Under the pieces are notes generated by a model, which was given only the letters and a program-made list of their open reading frames with translations, searched no databases and was not told where the DNA came from. From Rhyzopertha dominica (Eukaryota > Arthropoda > Insecta > Coleoptera > Bostrichidae), in assembly GCA_025024175.1 (NCBI GenBank), contig QCXZ01000086.1:2046001-2110000 (forward strand): 64,000 nucleotides of DNA, given 5' to 3'. The stretch's first letter is position 1. Each line of letters opens with the position of its first letter. Below are positions 1-11,100 of this stretch, one piece after another. A program made the position numbers and the translations under genes.

Positions 1-831
1 ATTATTAGGTAGAGACGGGCTTTATAAATTTAAAGACACGCGTGCAAACATGCCCACTCGTCGTCAATCGCACCCTTATAACACAGGAAATAGGTTGTTA
101 GGCGATTAAAAAGGTATAAAAGATACGAGGGGAGCGCCGTATTCGTAAACCTGGTTGGTGGTTGTTACATAGGGTTTTAGTGACGTCCATGTGTATCGCG
201 TAAGCCGTACGGCTTTAGTCTGTCCTAAATCGAAAGTGGTAGCGGGTGCATCCAAGAAATGAGTGCGAGTTGCTGATACAGATCGTCCACCTAGTGCCTT
301 TCTGCCACAACGAAATAATAAACAAATGGTTGGATATGAGGGTTGCCTTTTTTGCTCTTAACATTAATTTGTTGGTACTCTTTCAGGGTGCAGGTAAGAT
401 TCCATAAAACACCCCTAAATTTTTTGCTAAAATCTCTTAAATTCCAGTGCATGCGAACCAAATACCTGACTTTTCCTAAAGTTCGATTTATGTCACAAAT
501 TACCAAATATCCTAGTTACATTGACCGGTATAAATAATCGTATTTGTGCCGTCATAATATATCGATTTACCTGTAATACGCGTGATGGGCAAACTGTGTT
601 GCTATAAAGCACTGCAACGGGTCACCCGCAATGCAGACAAGCTCGCCAATTTTTGTAAAGCTATCAAAATAGTTAAAGTCGATGATACCTGCGTTATAAC
701 TAATATGAACTTAATTTTTAGTTATTCGAAACGACTTACCATTCTCGGAATAATTTATATATATATTAGGTTTTGTTTTTGAAAAATCACTTTAAAATGC
801 AAACGTCTTCAAAATTTTTAAAATTTTTTAG
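1..831. other. Left edge, no complete gene recognised
   Basis: The downstream VWC gene must have 5' exons, because its first visible exon begins inside a codon. None can be placed here with confidence. A TATAAAAG box lies at 115-122. A seven-base block at 387-393 sits between a good acceptor (tttcag) and a good donor (gtaaga) and could be a microexon. The longest open frames (343-537 and 585-782) match nothing I know and have no splice support. Confidence 0.5.
115..122 (+). promoter_or_regulatory. Candidate TATA box
   Basis: The sequence is TATAAAAG, a strong TATA match in plus orientation. It could drive the VWC-domain gene whose exons begin at 832. This rests on the motif alone; no initiator or transcript start can be assigned, and such 8-mers occur by chance in AT-rich DNA. 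Confidence 0.2.
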
Positions 832-1584
832 TTGCCATTGAAGAAGATTGCACCGATTTTCAAGGACAAACTATAGCACATGGACTGCTGTACGTTCCAG
901 GGCCGGCAGTTTGTACAATGTGCGTTTGTTACCACTCCGAACCAAAATGGTGCAAGGCCATATACTGTGATCCGCCTTATGTAAGTATAACAATCGTGTA
1001 TACGAAATATCAAAGACAAGTCTCTGAATCAGAAATATTATTGAAACATTTAAAATTGCGCCAAAATGGCCGATTAACCGACTGACGTCACGTATACATA
1101 TTATTATCTCGAGAACGATCGAAAAAACCAGCACACAAGTTTCATCTCTTTTGCGGTAAAACAGTTTATCGCCGTTTGGAATATATCACTCCACTTGTCC
1201 TCAAAAAAAAATTTCTCACAAAATGAAAAAATAAAAAACTAATCCATAACTTATACAATGCAATTGATTTAGAAAGCATACTTTTTTTAATACAGTGGTA
1301 GCCCCAAGGGGCAGCTTGCAAGTGTTTTTATGTTTAGTAACATTATCACAAAATGTTTTTTCATTGCTTGTTGGTTTCAGTTTTGCAACAAATTCCGAGT
1401 TGGAGAGAGATGCTGCCAATTTGAATGTTTGGACCCACCAGGAGGGGAAGCCCTCAGATTATTGGAACAGTACCGTCAGCGTTTCAAATCGAATTCTCAA
1501 AGCAGGCCTGCAAGCTTTCCAACGCTCCTAATACTTCTTTTTTCTGTTTTCCATATTTACATTACAACTAATATTCTTATTTAA
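832..1584 (+). CDS. VWC-domain secreted/anchored protein, 3' two exons (5' partial)
   Basis: Two coding exons are visible, 832-980 and 1381-1584. The first follows a ttttttag acceptor and begins with two bases of a split codon, so upstream exon(s) are missing. Joined at phase 0 they encode a von Willebrand factor C module with ten cysteines, including the CTMCVC triplet pattern and CCQFEC near the end. After the module come a charged stretch and a very hydrophobic tail ([15 protein letters not shown]) up to the stop at 1582-1584, which suggests a C-terminal membrane anchor or GPI signal. VWC modules are extracellular and often bind BMP-type ligands; that role is not shown here. Overlapping AATAAA signals at 2091-2100 probably end the transcript. 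I cannot name the exact orthologue. Confidence 0.7.
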
Positions 1585-2090
1585 TCTAGCATAGCAGTTG
1601 TTGAAATATCTAATGTTTATCTAGTAAAAATTGAGTAGTCACCCCCTCAAACTGCTTATGAAATTTTTAACTTTCAATCATCACTCGGATTCAAACTATG
1701 CCTCACTTTCCGCTTCATACTAAGCAGCAACAGTTCTTATAGACTTTAAATTTTACTTCGAGTTTTGCTCAAAAGAGAATTCAAGTTCTAAATAGCTAGT
1801 TACTAGTTTTAAGAAATAATAGCCCATTCCGGCACCTAATGATTAGTTGCATGGCAATAATACCTGAGGCAACAAAAGTACCTTATGAAATTAACTTTGC
1901 TCCAAAGTCTTATAGCACTTTATAGTGAACATCAAATGTGATAGTTAATCCACAATGCTTTTTTGCATTCACAACAAATATGCTTTTAAACATTATATTG
2001 TAATCCTTTACTTTTAATTTCTATCTACTTTTATGTATTTCTTTTAACATTTATGTGTTGTCCAGCAATACATATTACAGGGCTGTGAAT

Positions 2091-2100
2091 AATAAATAAA
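2091..2100 (+). terminator. Poly(A) signals of the VWC gene
   Basis: Two overlapping AATAAA hexamers (aataaataaa) lie about 510 bases after the VWC stop codon. They are the first clear canonical signal in that 3' UTR and sit just before the convergent NDUFA1 gene. Confidence 0.55.
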
Positions 2101-2195
2101 TATACAAAAGGACAGTGTTATTATTTTTAATGATAAGTTTATACACATGCAATACTTTCAAACATACAAAACATCTACATTTATGTTAACACACA

Positions 2196-2201
2196 TTTAT
2201 T
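2196..2201 (-). terminator. AATAAA overlapping the NDUFA1 stop codon
   Basis: On the minus strand the end of the frame reads GAATAAATG, so the TAA stop (2199-2197) lies inside an AATAAA hexamer. If used, the 3' UTR would be only about 15-30 bases long. Confidence 0.45.
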
Positions 2202-2957
2202 CATCAGGAATATTTTCTAAACCCTGAAAAGAAATTTACAATTAGTCAAACTTGTCGTGCTTTTATTATCCACAAATAGGGCTGCCAGATATAATCCAGT
2301 TTATATTAATATATTTCATGTTAATTTCTATTTTTTATTCCCATCTTTGTTTCATTATTAATATAAAGTGAACTAATCAAATTCAAGAAAATCAATAGGA
2401 CTGTTTTATTCTGATAAATATCTGAAGGTTTGGCCTTAAAGGCCAATTACAATTTAAAATATTTGTATTAGTGTAATAGTTGTGTGTCCCTGACGGTTAT
2501 AACTGAAACTGTCTTTTTTCCAGTAGTGTCACGAATGTTTCGTTAAAGAACATCTTTTCTTTGTTAAAAAAAATGTTGCATAAGTCCTTGTCTGACACAC
2601 CGCTTGATGTTTTTTTTATATATACTAACTGGTAGTGTCCCACTTTTATGAAAAAGAACTCTGGCAACCCCATCCACAAACTACATACCAAAACTTTGTA
2701 CGGATTGCCCGATAAATCCATATCTCTCATGTATTGCATGCGTTGCTCCCTAGTCATAAGGCATCGCCTATAAAACTGAAAATAAATTATAACAGTTACT
2801 ATTTAGTTACATAATACTGATTTTGTGGGGCTCAAAGCTAGGTTATACATGAACTTACATTTCCGAGTACTAATTTATTTGCAACCAGCGAAGCTGCTGT
2901 TGGTACAGCCATTGCTGCACATATTATGCCTAAACTTGGAAGAATTTCGTACCACAT
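2197..2957 (-). CDS. NDUFA1: NADH dehydrogenase [ubiquinone] 1 alpha subunit 1 (complex I MWFE subunit)
   Basis: Three minus-strand exons, 2957-2859, 2775-2689 and 2223-2197, join at phase 0 into a 70-residue protein, the same length as the human subunit. It starts MWYEILPSLGIICAAMAVP, the family hallmark (MWFEILPG... in human), followed by one membrane segment. It continues with an RRCLMTREQR stretch and the conserved GNPY motif and ends GLENIPDE. MWFE is a small inner-membrane accessory subunit needed for assembly of mitochondrial complex I. All donors and acceptors are GT-AG (gtaagt, gtatgt; ttcag, tttcag). The poly(A) signal AATAAA overlaps the stop codon. It is divergent from FUNDC1 with 721 bases between start codons. 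The long open frame through the second intron is not the protein end. Confidence 0.93.
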
Positions 2958-3057
2958 TATTGCAAATTTTTGAAAAATTTATGATCTCCAATGCCCTACA
3001 ATAGGTGACAAGATGACAAACGACGTGTGACATTGACATTTGATGTAACACTAAATA

Positions 3058-3070
3058 CACCGTTGCCAGA
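3058..3070 (-). promoter_or_regulatory. TCTGGCAACGGTG motif upstream of NDUFA1
   Basis: This is one of five close copies of a motif (consensus TCTGGCAACRCTG) found upstream of genes in this window. It lies about 100 bases before the NDUFA1 start and reads in the sense direction of the gene. It resembles Drosophila core-promoter Motif 1 (YGGTCACACTR). Confidence 0.45.
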
Positions 3071-3269
3071 TTTTTGCTGCATAATTACCTAAAACGTTTA
3101 ATTAATCGTAGAGTACATATATTTTTTATTTTGAAAATATGAATAGGTATGAGGTAAAATAAATCAGGTTGATACACATGACTTTTTTTTAATTTGACGG
3201 TACTTTATTAATATTCCATAAACATTTTAAAATTGGCAATGCTTTGTCTCGTGGTTGTACTGTCAAAGT

Positions 3270-3280
3270 CAGAGGCGTAG
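3270..3280 (+). repeat. CAGAGGCGTAG terminus of an old mobile-element copy (candidate)
   Basis: CAGNGGCGTA followed by a short AT-rich tract is a terminus style seen in many hAT-type and other inverted-repeat elements. Similar ends occur at 11755 and, inverted, at 40709. The far end and target duplication were not found, so class and extent are unknown. Confidence 0.3.
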
Positions 3281-3678
3281 CTTGAAATTGTTCAAATTTT
3301 GCTTTTTGCACCAGAGAAAAGTCGACTTTTCTCTATTTGCACAAAAGATTGGGGTGAAAAATACCAAACACTATTATACATACAGGAATATAGTAACGTA
3401 AGAAAAACGGTAGGTGCTTGAAAATATTTTTGAAGTAATTAAAAATTATTACTTTGTAATACCTATTACCCTAGTTTTTAGAATCATTTTCTAAGTTAAT
3501 AGATTTACTTACATATTCAACAATTTTTTGATTGTGTAGCATGCATTGCTCTTTAAGGATGTATGTTTCTCAAAATAAAGATGATTGAATAGTGAAGGTT
3601 ATAATTGTCACATTCCAAAAGACTTGTTTTGTTTCATCAGTGGCACGATTCCTAAAAAGATTAAAAAGGAAATCAAAA

Positions 3679-4260
3679 ATGGCAGATTCAAGGAGTAAGA
3701 ATTTTATTGATGATATTCTTGGCGATGATAAAAAATCCGCAATAAAGCAAATTGCTTTGGGTGCATCTTCTGGATGGTAAGATCACAAATTGTACGTTAT
3801 TTTGCTTGTGATTCGAGTTTAATTCACAGGTTTACTGGTTTCATTGCAAACCATATGAGCAAACCGTTAGGAGTTGCAGTTGGTGGTGGAATTATTCTCT
3901 TGGAATTGGCATATGAAACTGGCTACATTAAAATCAACTGGGATAAAGTGAATCAAAAACTAGATAAAGTTTCAGATAAAATCGAAGAACGGGTCACTGG
4001 ACAAGGACCTAGCTGGGTCGATAAGGTACTGTAACATCAAAGTGTTTTGTTTAATTGTCAACTTCTCTTGCTTCTAGGCGGAACGTTTTGTGGACAGAAA
4101 AGCTAACCAAGCTGAGAAAGCAGTACGCAGTGGACAGAAAAAAGCTAAACGTTGGTATACGAATGTTGTTGGCGAACCTGGACACCGTTTAACCGAAACG
4201 CACATATTTTTCATTGCCTTTATTGGAGGTCTTGCCATTGGAATCAGTACTTTTAAGTGA
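3679..4260 (+). CDS. Fundc1: FUN14 domain-containing protein 1-like
   Basis: Exons 3679-3776, 3830-4025 and 4078-4260 join cleanly (a TG|G tryptophan at the first junction, phase 0 at the second) into 158 residues. The FUN14 domain carries the expected glycine-rich membrane segments: GASSGWFTGFIANHMSKPLG, then GVAVGGGIILLELAYETGYI, and the C-terminal FFIAFIGGLAIGISTFK. FUNDC1 is an outer mitochondrial membrane protein that acts as a hypoxia mitophagy receptor and at ER contact sites. ATG 3679 is the first ATG after an in-frame TGA at 3586-3588 and has the context aaaaATGG. The N-terminus has no tyrosine and no YxxL LC3-interacting motif of the vertebrate kind. It is convergent with UBF (stops 334 bases apart). 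Confidence 0.9.
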
Positions 4261-4404
4261 GCCAGTACTTTGGCTAAATAGGTACAATAATATTTATCTA
4301 GATAAGAGTGAAGGATATTTAATTTGTCTCTGTAAGCGTGTTAAATATAATTAAAATATAGGTCTTCTACTGTCTTTATATTTACAAACCATCTCCACCT
4401 GACA

Positions 4405-4410
4405 TTTATT
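4405..4410 (-). terminator. Poly(A) signal of UBF
   Basis: A minus-strand AATAAA lies about 185 bases after the UBF stop codon, in the spacer shared with the convergent FUNDC1 gene. Confidence 0.5.
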
Positions 4411-4593
4411 TTTGCTGATGTAAGGAAATAATTAAAAAAAGAATTAAATAGTGAACGTAACGATACAAAGACATTAAACAATAAAGTAGGAAAAAACACT
4501 ATCAGCTGCATAACAAGTATATTGAAAAAAACTTATAAAAAACAAAAGTAATATTCATCTTAAAATTAAAATAAAAAATACTTTGGTAATGAT

Positions 4594-7195
4594 CTAAATG
4601 TCATCATCTTCTTCCTCAGATAACGTGGTGTTTGAATCCTCCTAAAAAAGTTTCTAAATTAATATCCTATGTTGAAAGACATAACTCCTTACTTACTTCA
4701 GAATCTTCACTGCTTTCTGCATTACTACTTTCAGTATTGTTTTTCATTTTCTTGAATTCTTCAAGCTTTTTCTTCGAGAGACTTCTTAAAAACTGCTCCA
4801 GCTGGACTATGTAGGCCTTCTTCAGTTTCGTGACCTTTTGTNCATATTTGGCNCGCTTTTCTTTGGGCAACGACTTCCATGCCTCTCTGACAGTACCAGT
4901 TCCTGAATATGATTCCGAGAATAATTCGAAACCCGACCTAAAAAAATCACTTATTTTAATTACAATTGTTTGTTTAATTGTTTAACCTTACTTTGGTGGA
5001 GTTTTAGGTTCTCCTGGAAAAACTAGTTGTTGTTTACCCTTCTTGACATTGTTTGATGTACGCTGGTCTAATGTCTGTTGTGTTTCTGAGCTCTGTGGCT
5101 TTGGTTGTACCCCCGGCTTCTTTTTGCGTTTATGGACATTGTTCTGTAACTCCAATGCTCGTTTCTCCTCTGGTAATGATTCCAAGTATGACGCATAATC
5201 GAGCTTATATTGTTCCATTAACTGCAAAGATATAACTATAAATTCAGATTCATTCAACCGATACCGACACAAAACAGTAAAATGTACTATACTACTATTA
5301 GCACATTTTTACATTTTACACTTACATGAAATACATGTTGTTTATATTCTCTTTTCTCGTCTGCGCTGCGTTCCTTCCACATCTGTGCAATGACGTTCAT
5401 TCTGTCTTTTGCATCAATCATTTTTATTTCCTCGCTTTGCAGCAGGACCTTAGCAAATAAACTGTAAGCAGAATTTGGTGGCTTTGTTGGCTTCCCCGCC
5501 ACCCTTTCTTGGGTGAGTATGTCTTCTTTTGTGAGTACAGATTTAAATTTCTGGACCGTGGAATTGGGGTTTTGCAAAACATACTGCTGTAGTTCATCCT
5601 TGTATTTCGCTTCTTCTTCAGCAGCCCAATTAATCCAAATGACTTTTTTCTTATCAGACATCTGCTTCCATTCTTCCTTGCACCTTTCTTTAACCGCATT
5701 GATGTCTTCCGGGTTGATAAGAGACTTTGTTTGCTCTCTGCAGAAGATTCCGAATGGTGTAAGTGGTTTCTTTAATTTGTTGGCACTGGGCTTTTTCTCT
5801 TGGGGTTTGTTCTTTTTTGCATCTGGATGTTTTTGGCTGACAATATAACACACTATTAAATTCATTTATGTCAAATTTTGAGGTGGCTAAGGGTGAACCA
5901 TTCCCAAAACTTTCAACTCGTAATGTAATTTGATGAAACATTTACCCTAAGCTAACCATCTTCAAGGAAAAACAGCTGAATTTATTAAGGCAACCTCAGC
6001 AAGTTCGCAAAATGTGTATTACATTTTCTTAAAGGATACAGCCAAAAATAAATAAAAATGTAAAATTATTAAACATAATCTTGAGTGCCCTAACAAGAAT
6101 AGTACATATAATGGAATTTCTTACTAAAATTCTTCGAGTTTCTGTTTATATTCCTCTCTTGCTTTCAAAGCCATCTGCAAATACTTTTCTTTCTTTTCTG
6201 GACTAAGATTCCTATACATTTTAGAGATCTTCTTTGATACTTCTGTCTATAAAAAGACCAAATGGAGGCAATTCTTTTAAAACAAAAGAAATTTGCTACA
6301 TACCATGTCGAGGCCTGGGTGCTTTGCTACTATTTTATCTTTCTTATGTATATAGAAGATCATATACACCGACAAGGGTCGTTTTGGCATATCAGGATGT
6401 CTATTCTAGAAATTTTCCATTTGTCACTTCAAAAGCATTACATTAGCATAAGTAATGGACATACTGTTTTGCTGCTTCGGTAAAAGTTTGTCCAAGGCTT
6501 AGTTATCCATTCCTTCGCATCGGCTAGCAATTCACGAAGTAGACGAAACCTCCTAATCTTTTTCTGAACTGATATCCACGTATTTTTGCAGTCTTCACTC
6601 GAGTAACATTTAAATGCGACCTAACGAGCAAGGCACGTTAGAAAATGCTGATTTTTAACAGTGGCAGTTTTCAAATACTCAAGAAACAGAAAGAGTGCAT
6701 AAAATAAATTAGTTTTCTGTTAACAATGTGAATTTACTAGTCTAACCCCTCCAGTGTTGCAAATGATCTAAATATGTTCGCTTTATAACTTACTGCATTC
6801 CAGTCAAGTTTATCAACTCGTGTGTTATAAGATAAAGTGTCATTTGCAGGTAATGTTGCTTCAATTCGTTGCAGAAGTTCTGACAGATCTTCCTGTGGCC
6901 ATTCGATTTCACCTACATGTATACAATGAGGTATATCGGTAGAACAAAAAGTAAAAAAGAAATTACCTGTGTGAGGAGCTACGTCTGCCTCTTCGTCACT
7001 CAAAGGGTCAATTTGTATGTCTTCTTTCTTAACTTCATTGTTAAAATGAACTTTTTGCTTCGTCGTCTTCTTTTGCTTAGCTGATGGACCCTGTTGTTCT
7101 GTACTGCCTGAAACTACTGGGGCTAATTTCCTTTTCTTCTTAGGTACACAACTAATGGACTGCTCTGCAGTAAACAAATCACTTTCTGAACTCAT
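4594..7195 (-). CDS. UBTF: Nucleolar transcription factor 1 (UBF), HMG-box protein
   Basis: Nine coding exons: 7195-6967, 6912-6794, 6620-6465, 6405-6304, 6246-6125, 5836-5326, 5221-4992, 4937-4697, 4641-4594. All phases close to 585 residues. Order: basic, low-complexity N-terminus; a block like the vertebrate UBF dimerisation region (WPQEDLSELLQRIEATLPAN, then VAFKCYSSEDCKNTW); HMG boxes at about 172-240 (MPKRPLSVYMIF), 263-330 (KLKKPLTPFGIF) and 357-430 (GKPTKPPNSAYSLF); a divergent fourth box (FPGEPKTPPKSGFELFSES); and a short acidic tail (SEEEDDDI). UBF binds rDNA and serves RNA polymerase I. The exact GKPTKPP and GEPK-PP signatures distinguish it from other HMG proteins. Vertebrate UBF is longer, with more boxes and a longer acidic tail. 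An in-frame ATG at 7210 is an alternative start. Two N calls lie in exon 8. Confidence 0.9.
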
Positions 7196-7435
7196 TTTTT
7201 TGTTGTTCATATATTCAGAGTTTTTAAACGATGAGTTATAAATGCAACACACGTTATTTACAATATAATACTGGAATAACAAATAGTTGTTTAAAAAATA
7301 GTATTCAACACGATTATTATAGCATATTACCGCTTAAATCTTAAGCATCAATCAAGATCAAAAGCTCGAAAACATAAATGACAGATGACAAGTAGTGTGA
7401 GTGTCAATGTCAATTGTCACTCAATTGACAAATAC

Positions 7436-7449
7436 GCAACGTTGCCAAA
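7436..7449 (-). promoter_or_regulatory. TTTGGCAACGTTGC motif upstream of UBF
   Basis: A copy of the shared TGGCAAC motif, sense-oriented, about 245 bases before the UBF start. Its right half makes a GCAACGTTGC palindrome. It is weaker than the NHE and BOLA3 copies. Confidence 0.35.
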
Positions 7450-8140
7450 TGTATAAATTTGTACGGAGACGTATTTACAAAATTCCTGTGTTTGAGACGA
7501 TCAAGTTATTGTTGTAAGAGAAAAAATGTTTCACTGAATGATAGATTTCATTTCATTAAAAAATACTTTTGACATGTTTTCTGGGCTGGTTCCCACGCTG
7601 CTTGTTTGGTCTTGACGTTTCAACAATCAATTCTAAAAAAAACTCGCAAAATTAGTCCTATTCAAGTGTATTTGCTTCACTGAAGTACATTACAAGATTT
7701 CAGTACACAACATGAAACCCATAAATTTTCACAGCCATAAAAGATGCTACTTCTTAACGCAGCATTCAAACTTTCTCACAAGGCAAACATAATATACTTT
7801 TTAGTCACCATTTATATTACAATACCTTATCATAACTCAATTCTTCACTTCTGATTGCAAAATTACATGTACATCAACATTTATCTTGATCTCAAATGCA
7901 CAGTAAATCGTAACAAACATGCTTTAGATATATAATCATAATACTGCTGTGATATTTTTTTGTTTTTCGAGGATGTTATGATTCAAAAATCAAAAGAACT
8001 GTTACAATACCAAAGCTATAATACAGCAAATTTTAAAACCCAACAATCTTGACTAGTACGTGTGGTAACTCTCATTGGAACATGCATTGCAAAACTTCAG
8101 AACCCAAATAAAACATAGAACAGCACAATAATGCAAGTTC

Positions 8141-11100
8141 TTAAAGCTGATGTCCACTTATGGAACGAACCGTCTGTAAAAAAATTAACAATTGTAGTGA
8201 TTAAGTCATTAACATCTACATGCTACATACTTTAAAAACTTACTTGTTGAGATATAGAGTTTCGTTGTTCTCTATTTGCGAATTCGCTTTCTTCTATGCA
8301 TAAATCAGAGTCATCCGAATCCCTGGTTGGCCGATCAAGCCCTTCCTAAAAACAATCTTTGTAAAGAAGGAAGGACAACATATCAAAGATTACAACCTGA
8401 GTCATTTGTTCAGTAGTTGTCAATAGGCGTGCAAGAGGATTACAACAAACCGGTAAAGTTTCTAATAAAGTTGGTCTCGAATGGGTTAAAAACGGTTTCA
8501 TGTAATGTGTGTCGAATGATCCCCATATCCTAGCTAACAGCGCTTTTTCGTTAGGTTTTGGTACGTCATTAGTGTTATTCCAGTCACCTCCACTTGCCTA
8601 CAAGAAGATCAAGTTGATTTTTACTGAAAAAACTATACTGCTTTCCTTTCATTAATCAAAGACACCTACCACAGACGTGTTATCCATGGAATTGTATACC
8701 TGTTAGTAAAAATAAGCTATACTAGTTGAGTTACTAAGAAAATAATAAACAAAAAACCTACACTGCGCACGCCTTGATATGAAAGTGCCTCTGTCTCTTC
8801 ATCCATGCCAACCCTTGTAAAAAAATACAGTTATCTAACCTTCTTGAAAAAACACTTGCACTTACGGAATATGAAACCATTGCAGTAACTTCATGGAGGC
8901 ACCACCTTGTACTATAACTGTTATAATCACAATTATAGATGTCGTGGTAAGCATGGCCTGTCGTGCTTCTGATACTGTATTACGTATTGCTAGCGCGAAT
9001 GACATTGCTCCCCTTAACCCAGCGAAAAAGAGCATGTGTTGAAAATTTGGAGGTATTTTAGGCTTACGTCCTAGATTTAATAGAAATGATAAAGGATAAA
9101 TGTTTGCTGCCCTACCTATAGCAGCACAGATCTAGAAACAACGTTAAGGAAATGTTTCAAATTGGTGGGATCGCAATTCACAAGTTATTTCCGAGTCGAG
9201 CAAATTTGAGGACAAATGTCTCATTAAAATCTTCCATGCAGAGTTAAAAAAGGATACGAATCCAGTCAGTATAAATAGCATGTTGAAATGATGTTTGGGA
9301 AATGTGAACATCGAAACCCCTATGTAGGAAAATATAAAATTTTCAGCCAGGAAATTCAGTAGTTCAAACATTTGCTTTGTTCTTGTTCTAGAATCTTCCG
9401 ACAAGTTATTGTATGTATAATGTGCTTGGCAAATGCCACAGAACAAGACAGCCACGACACCTAAAAGATTAGCATTAAAATAGCACATTTATCAATACCT
9501 GGCCTATTTTTACAATTATCAATGCACAAAAATGTGAGGTGAGCTGATGCAGCAATTCTTGAGAAATTCAATTCAAATATGTAGGAATTATCGCAAAAAT
9601 TAGATTCATAAACTTATTAATATTTAAGGAAAGAAAACGGTACTAAAATCTACTGATCTAAATAATTTTATTATATTATGAAAACAGCTGTATGTTAAAT
9701 AATGAATAGCAATATTATTATTATTATACCACTGTTCTGTTGTTATAAAAATCATTAAGTGGTATTGTAAATTTTACTCATTTTATATCCCTTTTAAGCT
9801 AAAATTTAAAAATTCAAATGAATTTTTTTTTAACCAGTGACATACACTTGTAGAGAAATCGGCTATCTTTTCACTAATGTAATGTTTATGAGAACATAAC
9901 ATGAAAAGGATGCATTAAATATCAGGCATAAAAAACATTTTTAATCTATAAAAAACACACTAAGATAAAAATTACATAAATACCTGTAAGTTCTGCTGCC
10001 TCAGCTATCAGAAATGTACTGTAAGACATCAGTACGAACAGTGCAGACTCCAGTAGGGGAAAATCCTTCACGCGAGTAAATTTTGTCATGTATCGAAAGT
10101 TAAGGAATATAAAAGAGCAATAACAGAAAAATTCCAAGAACATAAAAAGGATATCAATGCCGTAATACAACCCATGACGGCACCAATAATCAAAGACAGC
10201 ATAAAAATCCCAAAGAAATCTCCTAAAGCCTTAAAGAAGGCTTTGGTTTCAAATCCACCTGTACCAGACTGGTACCGTTCACCATAGTTTTGTATAGAAC
10301 TGAAACAACGGCACAATAAAACCACATCCCGCACTTTACTAGAAAGGCAGCTTACCTACTAAGTACGAGGGCAACAGCATCATTTAAAACACTCTCTCCA
10401 AATACTAATGCGTACAAGTTAACATCAACTTTCAAATCATTGAATATCGCCAAAATGGTAAGTGGGTCAGTAGATGAAATTAGTGCCCCAAAATAAAGGG
10501 TGTCTAAGAAGGTAATACTGCTTGCCAATCGTGCGGGCATTAGTTGAACACAGCCGTACATCAGAGCTCCCACCACAAAAGAAGATACAGTAGTGCCGAT
10601 TATGGCAAAAGTTAGTATAGCACCGAGATTACGGAAAAAATATTTCTGAAACAACGTTACAATTAAATACCTGAAGCTGTTAATTTTGCCCAGCCCACTT
10701 CTTCCCATTCTATTTTAAAAACAAAAAATGCTCACCCGTTTTAATGAATATCCTGCGTGAAATATTATTGGCGGCAGAATAATGTTGAAGAATATTTCTG
10801 GATCGAACGTTGCTTTCAAGTCGATCTGGTTTTCCTGTATGTCGACCACCTCCCCCCTAAACGTATAAGCATAAGTCTTATTTGTTTTAGAGTTTGACAT
10901 ATTTCCTTTGGCCGAAAAATGAAGGGATACCAAATCTGGAGGTAAACTTGAGTTATAATTTGGGTCGTTAGAATACACCTGCATATTCAGCACTGGTGAC
11001 GTGCTGCCTGCATATCGAATAATCGCTCCTACGATCAGTCCTAAAACAAAATGTGATAAAACTAGTTGCAAAAAAACGTAAAAAGAAACAATACCATACA

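Noticed and set aside
5513..5848. Plus-strand 111-codon frame opposite UBF
   Set aside because: Antisense shadow of UBF exon 6.
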